Shown: positions 50,885 to 58,581 of the stretch, piece by piece
How the letters are laid out: each line of letters opens with the position of its first letter
Position numbering within the stretch: position 1 is the stretch's first letter
Source: Neisseria mucosa
GTDB lineage: Bacteria; Pseudomonadota; Gammaproteobacteria; Burkholderiales; Neisseriaceae
NCBI GenBank assembly: GCA_003028315.1
Contig: CP028150.1
Location: forward strand, 186,001 to 250,000
Reading direction: 5' to 3'
DNA length: 64,000 nucleotides
The notes under the pieces: generated by a model
Seen by the model: the letters and a program-made list of their open reading frames with translations, nothing else
Databases searched by the model: none
What the model was told of the DNA's origin: nothing
Translations under genes and position numbers: made by a program

Positions 50885-50982
50885 GATTGGCGGCAAAAAC
50901 CGTGGCATTTTGGGTTCAAGTGTTTGAAACCAATGTTTTAAAACCCCCTGATGCCTTATCTAATAACGAATGGAGTTTTCCC

Positions 50983-51180
50983 ATGCCTAAAATGAAAACC
51001 AAGTCTAGCGCGAAAAAACGCTTCAAAGTACTGGGTAACGGCGGTGTAAAACGCGCTCATGCGTTCAAACGCCACATCTTGACTAAAAAGACCACTAAAA
51101 ACAAACGCCAACTGCGCGGTACCTCTATGGTAAACGATCGCGATTTGGCTTCTGTTGCTAAAATGTTACCCTACGCTTAA
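50983..51180 (+). CDS. rpmI: Ribosomal protein L35
   Basis: A 65-residue 50S protein: [20 protein letters not shown], then [17 protein letters not shown] and the C-terminal MLPYA. The ATG at 50983 has TGGAG upstream; an in-frame extension towards 50887 is not part of L35. It is paired with rplT, 12 nt downstream. Confidence 0.97.
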
Positions 51181-51192
51181 GGAGTTTAGAAT

Positions 51193-51552
51193 ATGCCACG
51201 CGTAAAACGCGGTGTAACCGCTCGTGCCCGTCACCAAAAAATCTTCGCGTTAGCCAAAGGCTACCGCGGTCGTCGTAAAAACGTATACCGCGTTGCCAAG
51301 CAAGCGGTAATGAAAGCTGGTCAGTACGCATACCGTGACCGTCGTCAACGCAAACGCCAATTCCGTCAATTGTGGATTGTCCGTATCAATGCAGGTGCCC
51401 GTGAAAATGGTCTGTCTTACAGCAAATTCATGAACGGTCTGAAACGCGCCTCTATCGAAATCGACCGCAAAGTATTGGCTGATTTGGCTGTATTTGATAA
51501 AGCCGCTTTTGCACAATTGGTTGAGAAAGCTAAAGCTGCTTTGGCTGCTTAA
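51193..51552 (+). CDS. rplT: Ribosomal protein L20
   Basis: A 119-residue protein needed for early 50S assembly and, in other bacteria, a translational repressor of its own operon. MPRVKRGVTARARHQKIFALAKGYRGRRKNVYRVAKQAVMKAGQYAYRDRR is the classical N-terminus. AAGGAG precedes the ATG. Confidence 0.98.
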   Translation: MPRVKRGVTARARHQKIFALAKGYRGRRKNVYRVAKQAVMKAGQYAYRDRRQRKRQFRQLWIVRINAGARENGLSYSKFMNGLKRASIEIDRKVLADLAVFDKAAFAQLVEKAKAALAA

Positions 51553-51564
51553 TCCAAAAAATTT

Positions 51565-51591
51565 AAAAAGGAAGCTACGGCTTCCTTTTTT
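51565..51591 (+). terminator. Intrinsic terminator of the thrS-rplT unit
   Basis: AAAAAGGAAGC-TACG-GCTTCCTTTTTT: a perfect stem with a tetraloop and long U-run, 12 nt after rplT. It is one of the few terminators here not built from DUS. Confidence 0.95.
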
Positions 51592-51705
51592 CTTTGTTTG
51601 AATAAAGTCTATGTGATTGATTTTCTTTCTTTAAAGTCTATTTTTTTGAATTGATTTGCGCTAAAATACGTCGATTCTATCAAACGGATTGGCCGTAAAC
51701 GATAA

Positions 51706-51769
51706 AAGGTCGTCTGAAAAGTTTGGCAACACCAAACCATACAGGCGGCCTCATTGTTTCAGACGACCC
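51706..51769. other. Widely spaced DUS pair upstream of pheS
   Basis: AAGGTCGTCTGAAAA at 51706 and GTTTCAGACGACCC ending at 51769, 35-nt loop. It lies in the pheS promoter/leader region, so uptake is more likely than termination. Confidence 0.5.
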
Positions 51770-51797
51770 ATCATCAACCGACAGACGATAAACCACT

Positions 51798-52790
51798 ATG
51801 GAAAATGTAAACCGTATCGTTGCAGAAGGTATTGCCGCAGTAGAGGCCGCGCAAGACTTCAACGCTCTAGAACAAATCAAAGCCCGTTATCTTGGTAAAA
51901 CCGGCGAGTTGACCGGACTTCTGAAAACCTTAGGTCAAATGTCGCCTGAAGAGCGCAAAACCATAGGTGCGCATATCAATGAATGCAAAAACCAGTTTCA
52001 GACGGCCTTTAACAATAAACGCGATGCCCTCAACGAAGCCAAACTTCAAGCCCAGCTTGCCGCCGAAGCACTCGATATTACCCTGCCCGGACGCGCGCAG
52101 GAAAATGGCGGTCTGCATCCCGTAACCCTGACTTTGCAGCGCGTGGTCGAACTCTTTCACGGTATGGGTTTTGAAGTGGCAGACGGCCCGGAAATCGAAG
52201 ACGATTTCCACAACTTCCAAGCCCTGAACATCCCCGCAAACCACCCGGCACGCGCCATGCAGGATACGTTCTACGTTGAAAACGGCGATGTTTTGCGTAC
52301 GCACACTTCCCCGATTCAAATCCGCTACATGCTCGATAAAAAAGAGCCGCCCATCCGTATTATCGCTCCCGGCCGCGTTTACCGTGTGGACAGCGATGCT
52401 ACGCACTCACCCATGTTTCACCAAGCCGAAGGCCTGTGGGTGGAAGAGGGCGTAACCTTCGCCGATTTGAAAGCCGTGTTTACCGACTTTATCCGCCGCT
52501 TTTTCGAACGCGATGATTTGCAAGTACGTTTCCGTCCGTCTTTCTTCCCGTTCACCGAACCGTCCGCCGAAATCGACATCATGGGCGAAAACGGCAAATG
52601 GCTGGAAGTCGGCGGCTGCGGCATGGTGCATCCCAACGTGTTGAAAAACGTGAATATCGACCCCGAGAAATACACTGGTTTCGCCTTCGGCATTGGTCTC
52701 GACCGTTTCGCTATGTTGCGTTACAACGTGAATGATTTGCGACTGTTTTTTGATAACGATTTGAACTTTTTGAAGCAGTTTGCGAAATGA
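51798..52790 (+). CDS. pheS: Phenylalanyl-tRNA synthetase alpha subunit
   Basis: Catalytic subunit of the alpha2-beta2 enzyme. The N-terminal coiled coil (LGKTGELTGLLKTLG) is followed by the class II core: GFEVADGPEIEDDFHNFQALNIPANHPAR, THTSPIQIRYM, PGRVYRVDSDATHSPMFHQAEGL and GFAFGIGLDRFAMLRYNVNDLRLFF. Length 330 is normal. It contains a GGCC-type DUS in the coding strand (51997-52008). Confidence 0.97.
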   Translation: MENVNRIVAEGIAAVEAAQDFNALEQIKARYLGKTGELTGLLKTLGQMSPEERKTIGAHINECKNQFQTAFNNKRDALNEAKLQAQLAAEALDITLPGRAQENGGLHPVTLTLQRVVELFHGMGFEVADGPEIEDDFHNFQALNIPANHPARAMQDTFYVENGDVLRTHTSPIQIRYMLDKKEPPIRIIAPGRVYRVDSDATHSPMFHQAEGLWVEEGVTFADLKAVFTDFIRRFFERDDLQVRFRPSFFPFTEPSAEIDIMGENGKWLEVGGCGMVHPNVLKNVNIDPEKYTGFAFGIGLDRFAMLRYNVNDLRLFFDNDLNFLKQFAK

Positions 52791-52792
52791 TT

Positions 52793-52845
52793 GTGCAGGC
52801 TGCCTAAAAGAAACTGCCCTAACAAAGTTAAAAAGCAGCCTGCAC
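52793..52845. repeat. 11-bp inverted repeat between pheS and pheT with simDUS-like arms
   Basis: GTGCAGGCTGC (52793-52803) and GCAGCCTGCAC (52835-52845) pair perfectly. The left arm continues as AGGCTGCCTAAA, one base from AGGCTGCCTGAA, the Simonsiella-type uptake sequence. It starts 2 nt after the pheS stop. A mucosa-dialect DUS follows at 52858. Confidence 0.65.
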
Positions 52846-52917
52846 TCCCAAGCAAACAGGTCGTCTGAAAACAAAATCTGATAAAACAAAAGTTAATTAG
52901 TTGATTGAGAACATAAC

Positions 52918-55281
52918 ATGCAATTCTCCTACTCATGGCTGAAAATCCAAGCCGATACCGAACTTTCCGCCGATAAGCTGGAACATTTGTTAACCATGTC
53001 CGGCTTGGAAGTGGAAGAGGCCGAGACTGCCGCCCCTGCGTTTACAGGCGTGGTAATTGCTGAAGTGAAATCCGTTGAAAAACATCCTGATGCCGACCGT
53101 TTGAACGTTACCCAAGTCGATGCGGGGACGGGCGAGTTGGTACAGATTGTGTGCGGTGCGCCGAATGTGAAAGCGGGCATCAAAGTGCCGTGTTCGCTGC
53201 CGGGCGCGGTGTTGCCGGGCAATTTCAAAATCAAGCCGACCAAGATGCGCGGCGTGGTGTCGAACGGGATGTTGTGTTCCACCGATGAACTCGGTCTGCC
53301 TGACGACGGCGTGAACGGCCTGCACATTCTGCCGCAAGACGCTCCCGTCGGTGCAAACATCCGTGAATATTTGGATTTGGACGATACGGTGTTCACGCTG
53401 AAAATCACGCCGAACCGTGCCGACTGCCTGAGCATCAAAGGCATTGCGCGTGAAGTGTCCGCGCTGACGGGTTGCGCGTTCAAGCGGCCTGCAATCCATG
53501 CCGCGCCAATCACAGGTAGCCGCAAACAGCCCGTGCAGATTGATGCGCCTGCCGATTGCGGCCGCTTTATCAGCCGCGTGATTGAAAACGTGAACGCGCG
53601 CGCCGCTACGCCGGATTGGATGAAGCAGCGTTTGGAGCGCAGCGGTATCCGCAGTATTTCCGCTCTGGTGGACATTGGCAATTATGTGATGCTGGAAATT
53701 GGTCAGCCGATGCATGTTTTTGATGCCGACAAACTTTCAGGCAGCCTGCACATCCGCCGTGCGCGCGAAGGTGAAACGCTGAAATGCCTGAACGAGAAAA
53801 CCGTCTCTTTGTCTGAAAACACGCTGGTAGTGGCCGACGAAAAAGGTGCGTTGAGCTTGGCGGGTCTGATGGGCGGCGCGGCAAGCGCGGTTTCAGACGA
53901 CACGCAAAATATCGTGCTGGAAGCGGCTTGGTTTGCGCCTGAAATCATCGCCGGCAAATCGCGCCAATACGGTTTTGGCTCGGATTCGTCGTTCCGCTTT
54001 GAGCGCGGCGTGGATTACCGTTTACAGGCTGATGCTATCGAACGCGCCACCGAATTGGTTTTGCAAATCTGCGGCGGTGCGGCAGGAGAAATGGTGGAAG
54101 CGCAAGGCGAATTGCCTGAAGCGAAGCAGGTTGAATTGCGTTTAGGTCGTCTGAAAACGGTGTTGGGCGTGGACATTCCCGCCGAACAGGTGGAAACCAT
54201 TTTGCAGCACTTGGGTCTGCAGCCTGAAAAAACCGCAGAAGGCTTCCGCGTTACCGCGCCGAGTTTCCGTTTCGACATCGAAATCGAAGCCGATTTGATT
54301 GAAGAAATCGGCCGCGTTTACGGCTATGAAAATATCCCCGACGATTACACGTCAGGTCGTCTGAAAATGCTGGCGCTGCCCGAAACCCGCCGTCCGCGTT
54401 TTGCCGTTTATAACGAAATGGCGGCGCGCGACTACCGCGAAGTGGTCAGCTATGCCTTCGTTGACGAGCAGTGGGAACACGACTTTGCCGCCAACGCCAA
54501 TCCCATCCGTCTGCAAAACCCGCTGGCGGCGCAGTATGCCGTGATGCGTTCCACGCTCATCGGCGGCTTGGTGGAAATTCTGCAAAACAATCTGAACCGC
54601 AAGCAAAACCGCGTGCGCGTGTTTGAAATCGCCCGCGTGTTCAGCAAGGATTCAGACGGCCTGTTTGTACAAAACGAACGCATCGGTGGCCTGTGGTACG
54701 GCGCGGCAATGCCCGAACAATGGGGAGAGAAAACGCGCAACGCGGATTTTTACGACATCAAGGCCGATGTGGAAAATCTGTTGAAAAACAAAGCAGTTGA
54801 GTTTGTCAAAACCGAACATCCCGCCCTGCATCCAGGACGCGCCGCCAATATTGTTTCAGACGGCCAAGTCATCGGCTTTGTCGGCGAATTGCATCCGAAA
54901 TGGCTGCAAAAATACGACTTGCCGCAAGCACCGCTGGTATTTGAAATCGATATGGCCGCCGTGTTGGAACGCGAAAAAATGCGCTATCAGGCAGTATCGA
55001 AATTCCAGCCGGTGCGCAGGGATTTGGCGTTTGTTATGCCTGAAACCATGACTCATGATGATTTGTTGGCCGCATTGAAAGGTGCAGCAAACAAGTTGGT
55101 ACAGGAAATCAGCGTATTTGACGTATATCGCGGTACGGGACTGCCTGAAGGGATGAAGAGCATGGCGGTCAAAGTGATTTTGCAGGATATGGAAAACACG
55201 CTGACGGATGAAACAGTCGAGCCGGTTATCGGAAAACTGATTGACGCGGCAACTGCTGCGGGAGCACAACTTCGCAGCTAA
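52918..55281 (+). CDS. pheT: Phenylalanyl-tRNA synthetase beta subunit
   Basis: A 787-residue partner of PheS, with EMAP-II-like tRNA-binding domain (VVIAEVKSVEKHPDADRLNVTQVDAG), B3/B4 editing region, B5 domain and C-terminal anticodon-binding FDX-ACB domain (SKFQPVRRDLAFVM). Several DUS are coded inside: mucosa type at about 54145 and 54354, AGGCCGTCTGAA at 54651-54662 and a TGGCCGTCTGAA variant at 54855-54866. Confidence 0.97.
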   Translation: MQFSYSWLKIQADTELSADKLEHLLTMSGLEVEEAETAAPAFTGVVIAEVKSVEKHPDADRLNVTQVDAGTGELVQIVCGAPNVKAGIKVPCSLPGAVLPGNFKIKPTKMRGVVSNGMLCSTDELGLPDDGVNGLHILPQDAPVGANIREYLDLDDTVFTLKITPNRADCLSIKGIAREVSALTGCAFKRPAIHAAPITGSRKQPVQIDAPADCGRFISRVIENVNARAATPDWMKQRLERSGIRSISALVDIGNYVMLEIGQPMHVFDADKLSGSLHIRRAREGETLKCLNEKTVSLSENTLVVADEKGALSLAGLMGGAASAVSDDTQNIVLEAAWFAPEIIAGKSRQYGFGSDSSFRFERGVDYRLQADAIERATELVLQICGGAAGEMVEAQGELPEAKQVELRLGRLKTVLGVDIPAEQVETILQHLGLQPEKTAEGFRVTAPSFRFDIEIEADLIEEIGRVYGYENIPDDYTSGRLKMLALPETRRPRFAVYNEMAARDYREVVSYAFVDEQWEHDFAANANPIRLQNPLAAQYAVMRSTLIGGLVEILQNNLNRKQNRVRVFEIARVFSKDSDGLFVQNERIGGLWYGAAMPEQWGEKTRNADFYDIKADVENLLKNKAVEFVKTEHPALHPGRAANIVSDGQVIGFVGELHPKWLQKYDLPQAPLVFEIDMAAVLEREKMRYQAVSKFQPVRRDLAFVMPETMTHDDLLAALKGAANKLVQEISVFDVYRGTGLPEGMKSMAVKVILQDMENTLTDETVEPVIGKLIDAATAAGAQLRS

Positions 55282-55354
55282 AAAATAAATATTCGCTTGA
55301 ATTTTAAATAGAAATTAGTAATAATCTGCACCTGTTACAACAGAAGGTAATAAT

Positions 55355-55657
55355 ATGACATTAACTAAAGCCGAATTGGCCGATATTTTGGTAGATAAAG
55401 TCAGCAATGTAACCAAAAACGATGCCAAAGAAATCGTCGAACTCTTTTTTGAAGAAATCCGCAGCACTTTGGCACGCGGCGAAGAAATCAAAATTTCCGG
55501 TTTCGGTAATTTTCAGTTGCGCGACAAACCGCAGCGTCCCGGCCGTAATCCGAAAACTGGCGAAGAAGTACCGATTACCGCCCGCCGCGTAGTAACTTTC
55601 CATGCCAGCCAAAAACTCAAAGGCATGGTGGAGCATTACTATGACAAACAACGCTAA
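55355..55657 (+). CDS. ihfA: Integration host factor subunit alpha
   Basis: DNA-bending protein, heterodimer with IhfB. MTLTKAELADILVDKV, then FFEEIRSTLARGEEIKISGFGNFQLRDKPQRPGRNPKTGEEVPITARRVVTFHASQKLK with the DNA-intercalating proline loop. The 100-residue length is normal. pheT-ihfA adjacency is conserved in proteobacteria. IHF is known to bind some Correia elements, five of which are in this window. Confidence 0.97.
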   Translation: MTLTKAELADILVDKVSNVTKNDAKEIVELFFEEIRSTLARGEEIKISGFGNFQLRDKPQRPGRNPKTGEEVPITARRVVTFHASQKLKGMVEHYYDKQR

Positions 55658-55958
55658 TCCCGTTATTCCTGCAAAACGTTATTTCTCGCTGGACGAAATG
55701 TGCGAATTGGTGCAAATCAGCCCGTCACAATTTGCCCAGTGGCAACATGAGAACGGTATCGTTGTCGGTTACGGCGGCGATCGTTACACCCGTCCCGATG
55801 TGGTGAAACTGCTGAAGTTGAAAGATACCTTTGCGCCTTATGTCGACCGCTTCAGTCGTGATTCTTTGGATGCAAACGGTCATCCTGCTGCAAAAGCGGA
55901 AGAGGTTAAAGCCGGATTAAATTCTATATTGGCAGATTTGCAAAAAGCACTTGCTTAG
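55641..55958 (+). CDS. MerR-type HTH protein
   Basis: A 105-residue protein starting inside the end of ihfA (17-nt overlap), so translation is probably coupled. RYFSLDEMCELVQISPSQFAQWQHENG...YGGDRYTRPDVVKLLKLKDTF matches the MerR-like winged helix. There is no effector domain after the helical tail, so it may act as a nucleoid-associated partner or a small regulator. The pheT-ihfA-merR order is widely conserved in beta- and gammaproteobacteria; targets unknown. Confidence 0.85.
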   Translation: MTNNANPVIPAKRYFSLDEMCELVQISPSQFAQWQHENGIVVGYGGDRYTRPDVVKLLKLKDTFAPYVDRFSRDSLDANGHPAAKAEEVKAGLNSILADLQKALA

Positions 55959-55968
55959 TTTATTAGAT

Positions 55969-56005
55969 AAACAGCCGCTTCCTTATCTAAGGGAAGTGGC
56001 TGTTT
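55969..56005 (+). terminator. Intrinsic terminator of the pheS-merR unit
   Basis: AAACAGCCGCTTCC and GGAAGTGGCTGTTT pair with a single G-T, followed by GTTTTTAT. Stem of 14 bp, 10 nt after the merR stop. Confidence 0.92.
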
Positions 56006-56033
56006 GTTTTTATGGATTTTGGGGCTTGCTATG

Positions 56034-56140
56034 TATAGTGGATTAAATTTAAATCAGGACAAGGCGACGAAGCCGCAGACAGTACAGACAGTACGGCAAG
56101 GTGAGGCAACGCCGTACTGGTTTAAAGTTAATCCACTATA
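56034..56140 (+). repeat. Correia repeat enclosed element, copy 4
   Basis: Same 107-bp layout and orientation as copies 1-3, with changes such as GTACAGACAG and AAGGTGAGG. It sits just after the terminator. The following 56141-56412 is AT-rich, without an ORF, and must contain the promoter of the next gene. Confidence 0.9.
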
Positions 56141-56412
56141 TTAGAAAATATTTACCTAGTTTATAAGCATCCTTAATAAATATGATAGGTACCTGTTTTT
56201 AAATGATGTATTGATGCTGCTTGTATTGAATTGAACCATTTTTCGAAGTTATTGTCTTTTATATCAATAGCCTGCACGGATATTGTGTTTAACAATCCAT
56301 GCTATGAAAGTTATAATGATACAAACACAATGATGTGTTGTCGGCATACTTCAATCTGCACATTTAATCTAAGGAGCGATATTATTGGCTCCAGTTTCTG
56401 GATAATCTGACA

Positions 56413-57150
56413 ATGATTCAATATTGGCAAAAAAGTTTGGCTGCCGTACTGCTTTTAGGGGTATTTTCTCAAACATGGGCGCAATTCCATTCTGTTTATT
56501 TTAATCAACATGGCAAAATTACAGCAACGATGTCATCGGTTGCATATGTCCGACAATATACGGTTCAATCAGGTATTGCCAAGGCGCAGGATTTTTATTA
56601 CCCGTCCATGAAGAAATATTCTGATCCGTATGAAGTTCCTGCAGAGCAAATTAAAGTGTTTGTTCCCGTGTTAGATAATGGGACGTTGACGCTTTGGCAT
56701 TTCAACGGACAGAAAAAAATGGTAGGGACTTATAAAAACAGCAAGCCGAACGGTGAATGGACAAACTGGTATCCGAACGGTAAGAAATCTGCTGTGATGC
56801 CTTATCAAAACGGTTTGAGCGAAGGAACCGGTTCGCGATATTACCGTAATGGGGTGAAGGAAAGCGAGATCCAGTTCAAACACGACAAAGCCAACGGTTA
56901 TTGGAAGCAATGGTATCCGGACGGCAGTCCGAAGATGGAAATGAATATGGTCAACGATAAACCGACTGAGATTTTGAGTTGGGACGAAAATGGTCGTATT
57001 TTATCGGAAATCAGCATTTCTAATGGTCGTCGTAATGGTATTGTTTTGGAATGGTACGAAGATGGGGCCAAAAAGTCAGAATCGGTTTATTCCAACGATC
57101 AGCTGGTGAAGAAAACGCATTGGGATAAAGAAGGTTATGTTGTTGAATAA
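56413..57150 (+). CDS. Secreted MORN_2-repeat (YwqK-like) protein
   Basis: A 245-residue exported protein: signal MIQYWQKSLAAVLLLGVFSQTWA then mature AQFHSVYF. The middle and C-terminus have at least five MORN_2-type repeats, each of the form NGxxxxWYxNGxK: GEWTNWYPNGKKSAV, GTGSRYYRNGVKESE, GYWKQWYPDGSPKME, and GIVLEWYEDGAKKSE. Such proteins are annotated as YwqK-family antitoxin components, but no toxin is adjacent and it is periplasmic, so that name should not be taken literally. Function unknown. Confidence 0.8.
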   Translation: MIQYWQKSLAAVLLLGVFSQTWAQFHSVYFNQHGKITATMSSVAYVRQYTVQSGIAKAQDFYYPSMKKYSDPYEVPAEQIKVFVPVLDNGTLTLWHFNGQKKMVGTYKNSKPNGEWTNWYPNGKKSAVMPYQNGLSEGTGSRYYRNGVKESEIQFKHDKANGYWKQWYPDGSPKMEMNMVNDKPTEILSWDENGRILSEISISNGRRNGIVLEWYEDGAKKSESVYSNDQLVKKTHWDKEGYVVE

Positions 57151-57166
57151 CCGTTAAAATACATGA

Positions 57167-57213
57167 AAAAGAAGTACGGGTAAGGTTTAATGCCTTATCC
57201 GTATTTCTTTTTT
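57167..57213 (+). terminator. Intrinsic terminator after the MORN gene
   Basis: AAAGAAGTACGGGTAAGG and CCTTATCCGTATTTCTTTTTT form a long stem with mismatches and a strong U-run. Confidence 0.9.
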
Positions 57214-57263
57214 ATGAAAAGGTATTTGGAGGGAACTTGCGATATTTTTAAAATAGTGTATAA

Positions 57264-57278
57264 TGTTATATTATAACA
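57264..57278. promoter_or_regulatory. Zur box overlapping the rpmE2 promoter
   Basis: TGTTATATTATAACA, a perfect 6-3-6 dyad fitting TGTTATDNHATAACA. It overlaps a TATAAT (57259-57264), so bound Zur would block the -10 region. rpmE2 starts 24 nt downstream. Confidence 0.9.
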
Positions 57279-57301
57279 TATTAATTATGGAGTATTGATT
57301 G

Positions 57302-57577
57302 ATGAAACCGAATATTCATCCTGATAATTACCGTACTGTTTTATTTTTCGACAGCGGTGCAAATGAAGGCTGGCTTATCCGCTCTTGTGCGGAGACGCAT
57401 GGTAAGACGATGGTTTGGAAAGATGGAAAAGAATACCCGCTTTTCGCGCTGGATACGTCGTCTGCATCTCATCCTGTGTACACCGGCAGACAGCGAAACG
57501 TTAACACTGAAGGGCGTGCGAGCAAGTTCAATCAGCGTTTCCAATCGATGATGTCTTCATTTAGAAAGGACAAATAA
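57302..57577 (+). CDS. rpmE2: Ribosomal protein L31 type B, zinc-independent
   Basis: A 91-residue L31 paralogue, MKPNIHPDNYRTVLFFDSGANEGWLIRS...HPVYTGRQRNVNTEGRASKFNQRF. It has no CxxC zinc ribbon: only one cysteine is present. Under zinc starvation such C-minus L31 replaces the zinc-binding L31 and frees the metal. The Zur box in the promoter agrees. GGAG precedes the ATG at 57302; the TTG one codon earlier is less likely. It overlaps rpmJ2 by one base. Confidence 0.94.
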   Translation: MKPNIHPDNYRTVLFFDSGANEGWLIRSCAETHGKTMVWKDGKEYPLFALDTSSASHPVYTGRQRNVNTEGRASKFNQRFQSMMSSFRKDK

Positions 57578-57702
57578 TGCAAGTTTTATCTTCACTGAAA
57601 ACAGCGAAAAAACGCCACCGCGACTGTCAAATCGTCCGCAGGAAGGGTAAGGTTTACGTTATTTGTAAGAGTAACCCGCGCTTTAAGGCACGTCAGCGTT
57701 AA
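57577..57702 (+). CDS. rpmJ2: Ribosomal protein L36 paralogue, zinc-independent
   Basis: A 41-residue protein, MQVLSSLKTAKKRHRDCQIV followed by RRKGKVYVICKSNPRFKARQR. Zinc-type L36 has C-x2-C-x12-C-x4-H; here only two of these positions remain (C17, C30), with R/K and F in place of the other Cys and the His. It is therefore the C-minus form. ATG overlaps the rpmE2 stop (TAATG), so the two are translationally coupled and share the Zur-controlled promoter. Confidence 0.93.
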   Translation: MQVLSSLKTAKKRHRDCQIVRRKGKVYVICKSNPRFKARQR

Positions 57703-57722
57703 ATACCGGTTGGATCGACTGT

Positions 57723-57752
57723 CCGCACCTGAAAATGGTGCGGATTTTTTTG
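57723..57752 (+). terminator. Intrinsic terminator of rpmE2-rpmJ2
   Basis: CCGCACC-N7-GGTGCGG followed by ATTTTTTTGG, a perfect 7-bp stem 21 nt after rpmJ2. Confidence 0.92.
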
Positions 57753-57923
57753 GTAATCATGTAAACTCATGTTGGTTAATATCATTAAAAATATCTTTTT
57801 TGCCTGCAAACAACCGGTTTTAGGAATATCGGGTAAATTAGCGTAATCCCGCTTGTTTGGAGGTGGAGATGTTTATAACATGGCAGCGCATTTAGCAGAC
57901 AAATTCCTATTTAGGAGATATTT

Positions 57924-58388
57924 ATGAAATCAAAAGTATTACTGGCTGTTGCCGCCGCATTATCCCTTGGTGCCTGTGTCGCACCCGACATGGATTATGA
58001 TTTCGAACGTGGTTCCCGTCACGAGCATCGCCATGAACACCGTTACGACAATCGTGATGATAATTACGATCGTAACGAGATGCGCCGTGAAGAGCGTCGT
58101 TATGAAGAAAACCGTCGCACATCAGAGTCCCGCCGTTTGCGCACTTTCTCTTGTGAGAACGGATTGTCTGTTGATGTCCGCAACTTGAATAACGATCAGT
58201 TGGAATTGCGCCTTGACGACAAGCGCGCTGTATTGTCATCCGATGTTTCCGGTTCCGGCTCGCGCTACACTTCCAACCGCGGCCTGTTCGGCAAAGGTGC
58301 GGAATGGCATGAGAAAAACGGCGAAGCATCCTTCAGCTTTACCGATCCGTACGGCAACCGTGTAGAAACTTCTTGCAGCGTGCGCTAA
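57924..58388 (+). CDS. MliC-like lipoprotein with His/Arg/Asp-rich linker
   Basis: A 154-residue lipoprotein: signal MKSKVLLAVAAALSLGAC with lipobox LGAC (C18). A low-complexity stretch about 30-75 (SRHEHRHEHRYDNRDDNYDR, then EMRREERRYEENRR) follows. The C-terminal 80 residues match the MliC/PliC lysozyme-inhibitor fold: TFSCENGLSVDVRNLNNDQLELRLDD, KGAEWHEKNGEASFSF and the terminal TSCSVR, with paired cysteines. It probably blocks C-type lysozyme at the cell envelope. The HExHxHEH-type linker could bind metal; that is a guess. AGGAGA precedes the ATG. Confidence 0.75.
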   Translation: MKSKVLLAVAAALSLGACVAPDMDYDFERGSRHEHRHEHRYDNRDDNYDRNEMRREERRYEENRRTSESRRLRTFSCENGLSVDVRNLNNDQLELRLDDKRAVLSSDVSGSGSRYTSNRGLFGKGAEWHEKNGEASFSFTDPYGNRVETSCSVR

Positions 58389-58405
58389 ATCCCAAATATC
58401 CTGTT

Positions 58406-58439
58406 AAAGGTCGTCTGAAAATATTTTCAGACGACCTTT
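58406..58439. terminator. Inverted DUS pair, terminator of the MliC-like gene
   Basis: AAAGGTCGTCTGAAAATA and TTTTCAGACGACCTTT followed by TTTC, 18 nt after the stop. Confidence 0.88.
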
Positions 58440-58581
58440 TTTCTATTTGGTGCAGTGTGCCCCTACATTACAGGTAATCTTTTGGATATAACGAAATCAT
58501 CTTTAAATCGAACAAACCATTCTTTCCCATTTTCAGACGACCTGATTAAAGTAGCTCCAAACTGAGAATAAGGAGCACCCT

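Noticed and set aside
56413..57150. Toxin-antitoxin locus
   Set aside because: The MORN_2 protein has a signal peptide and no toxin-like gene beside it.
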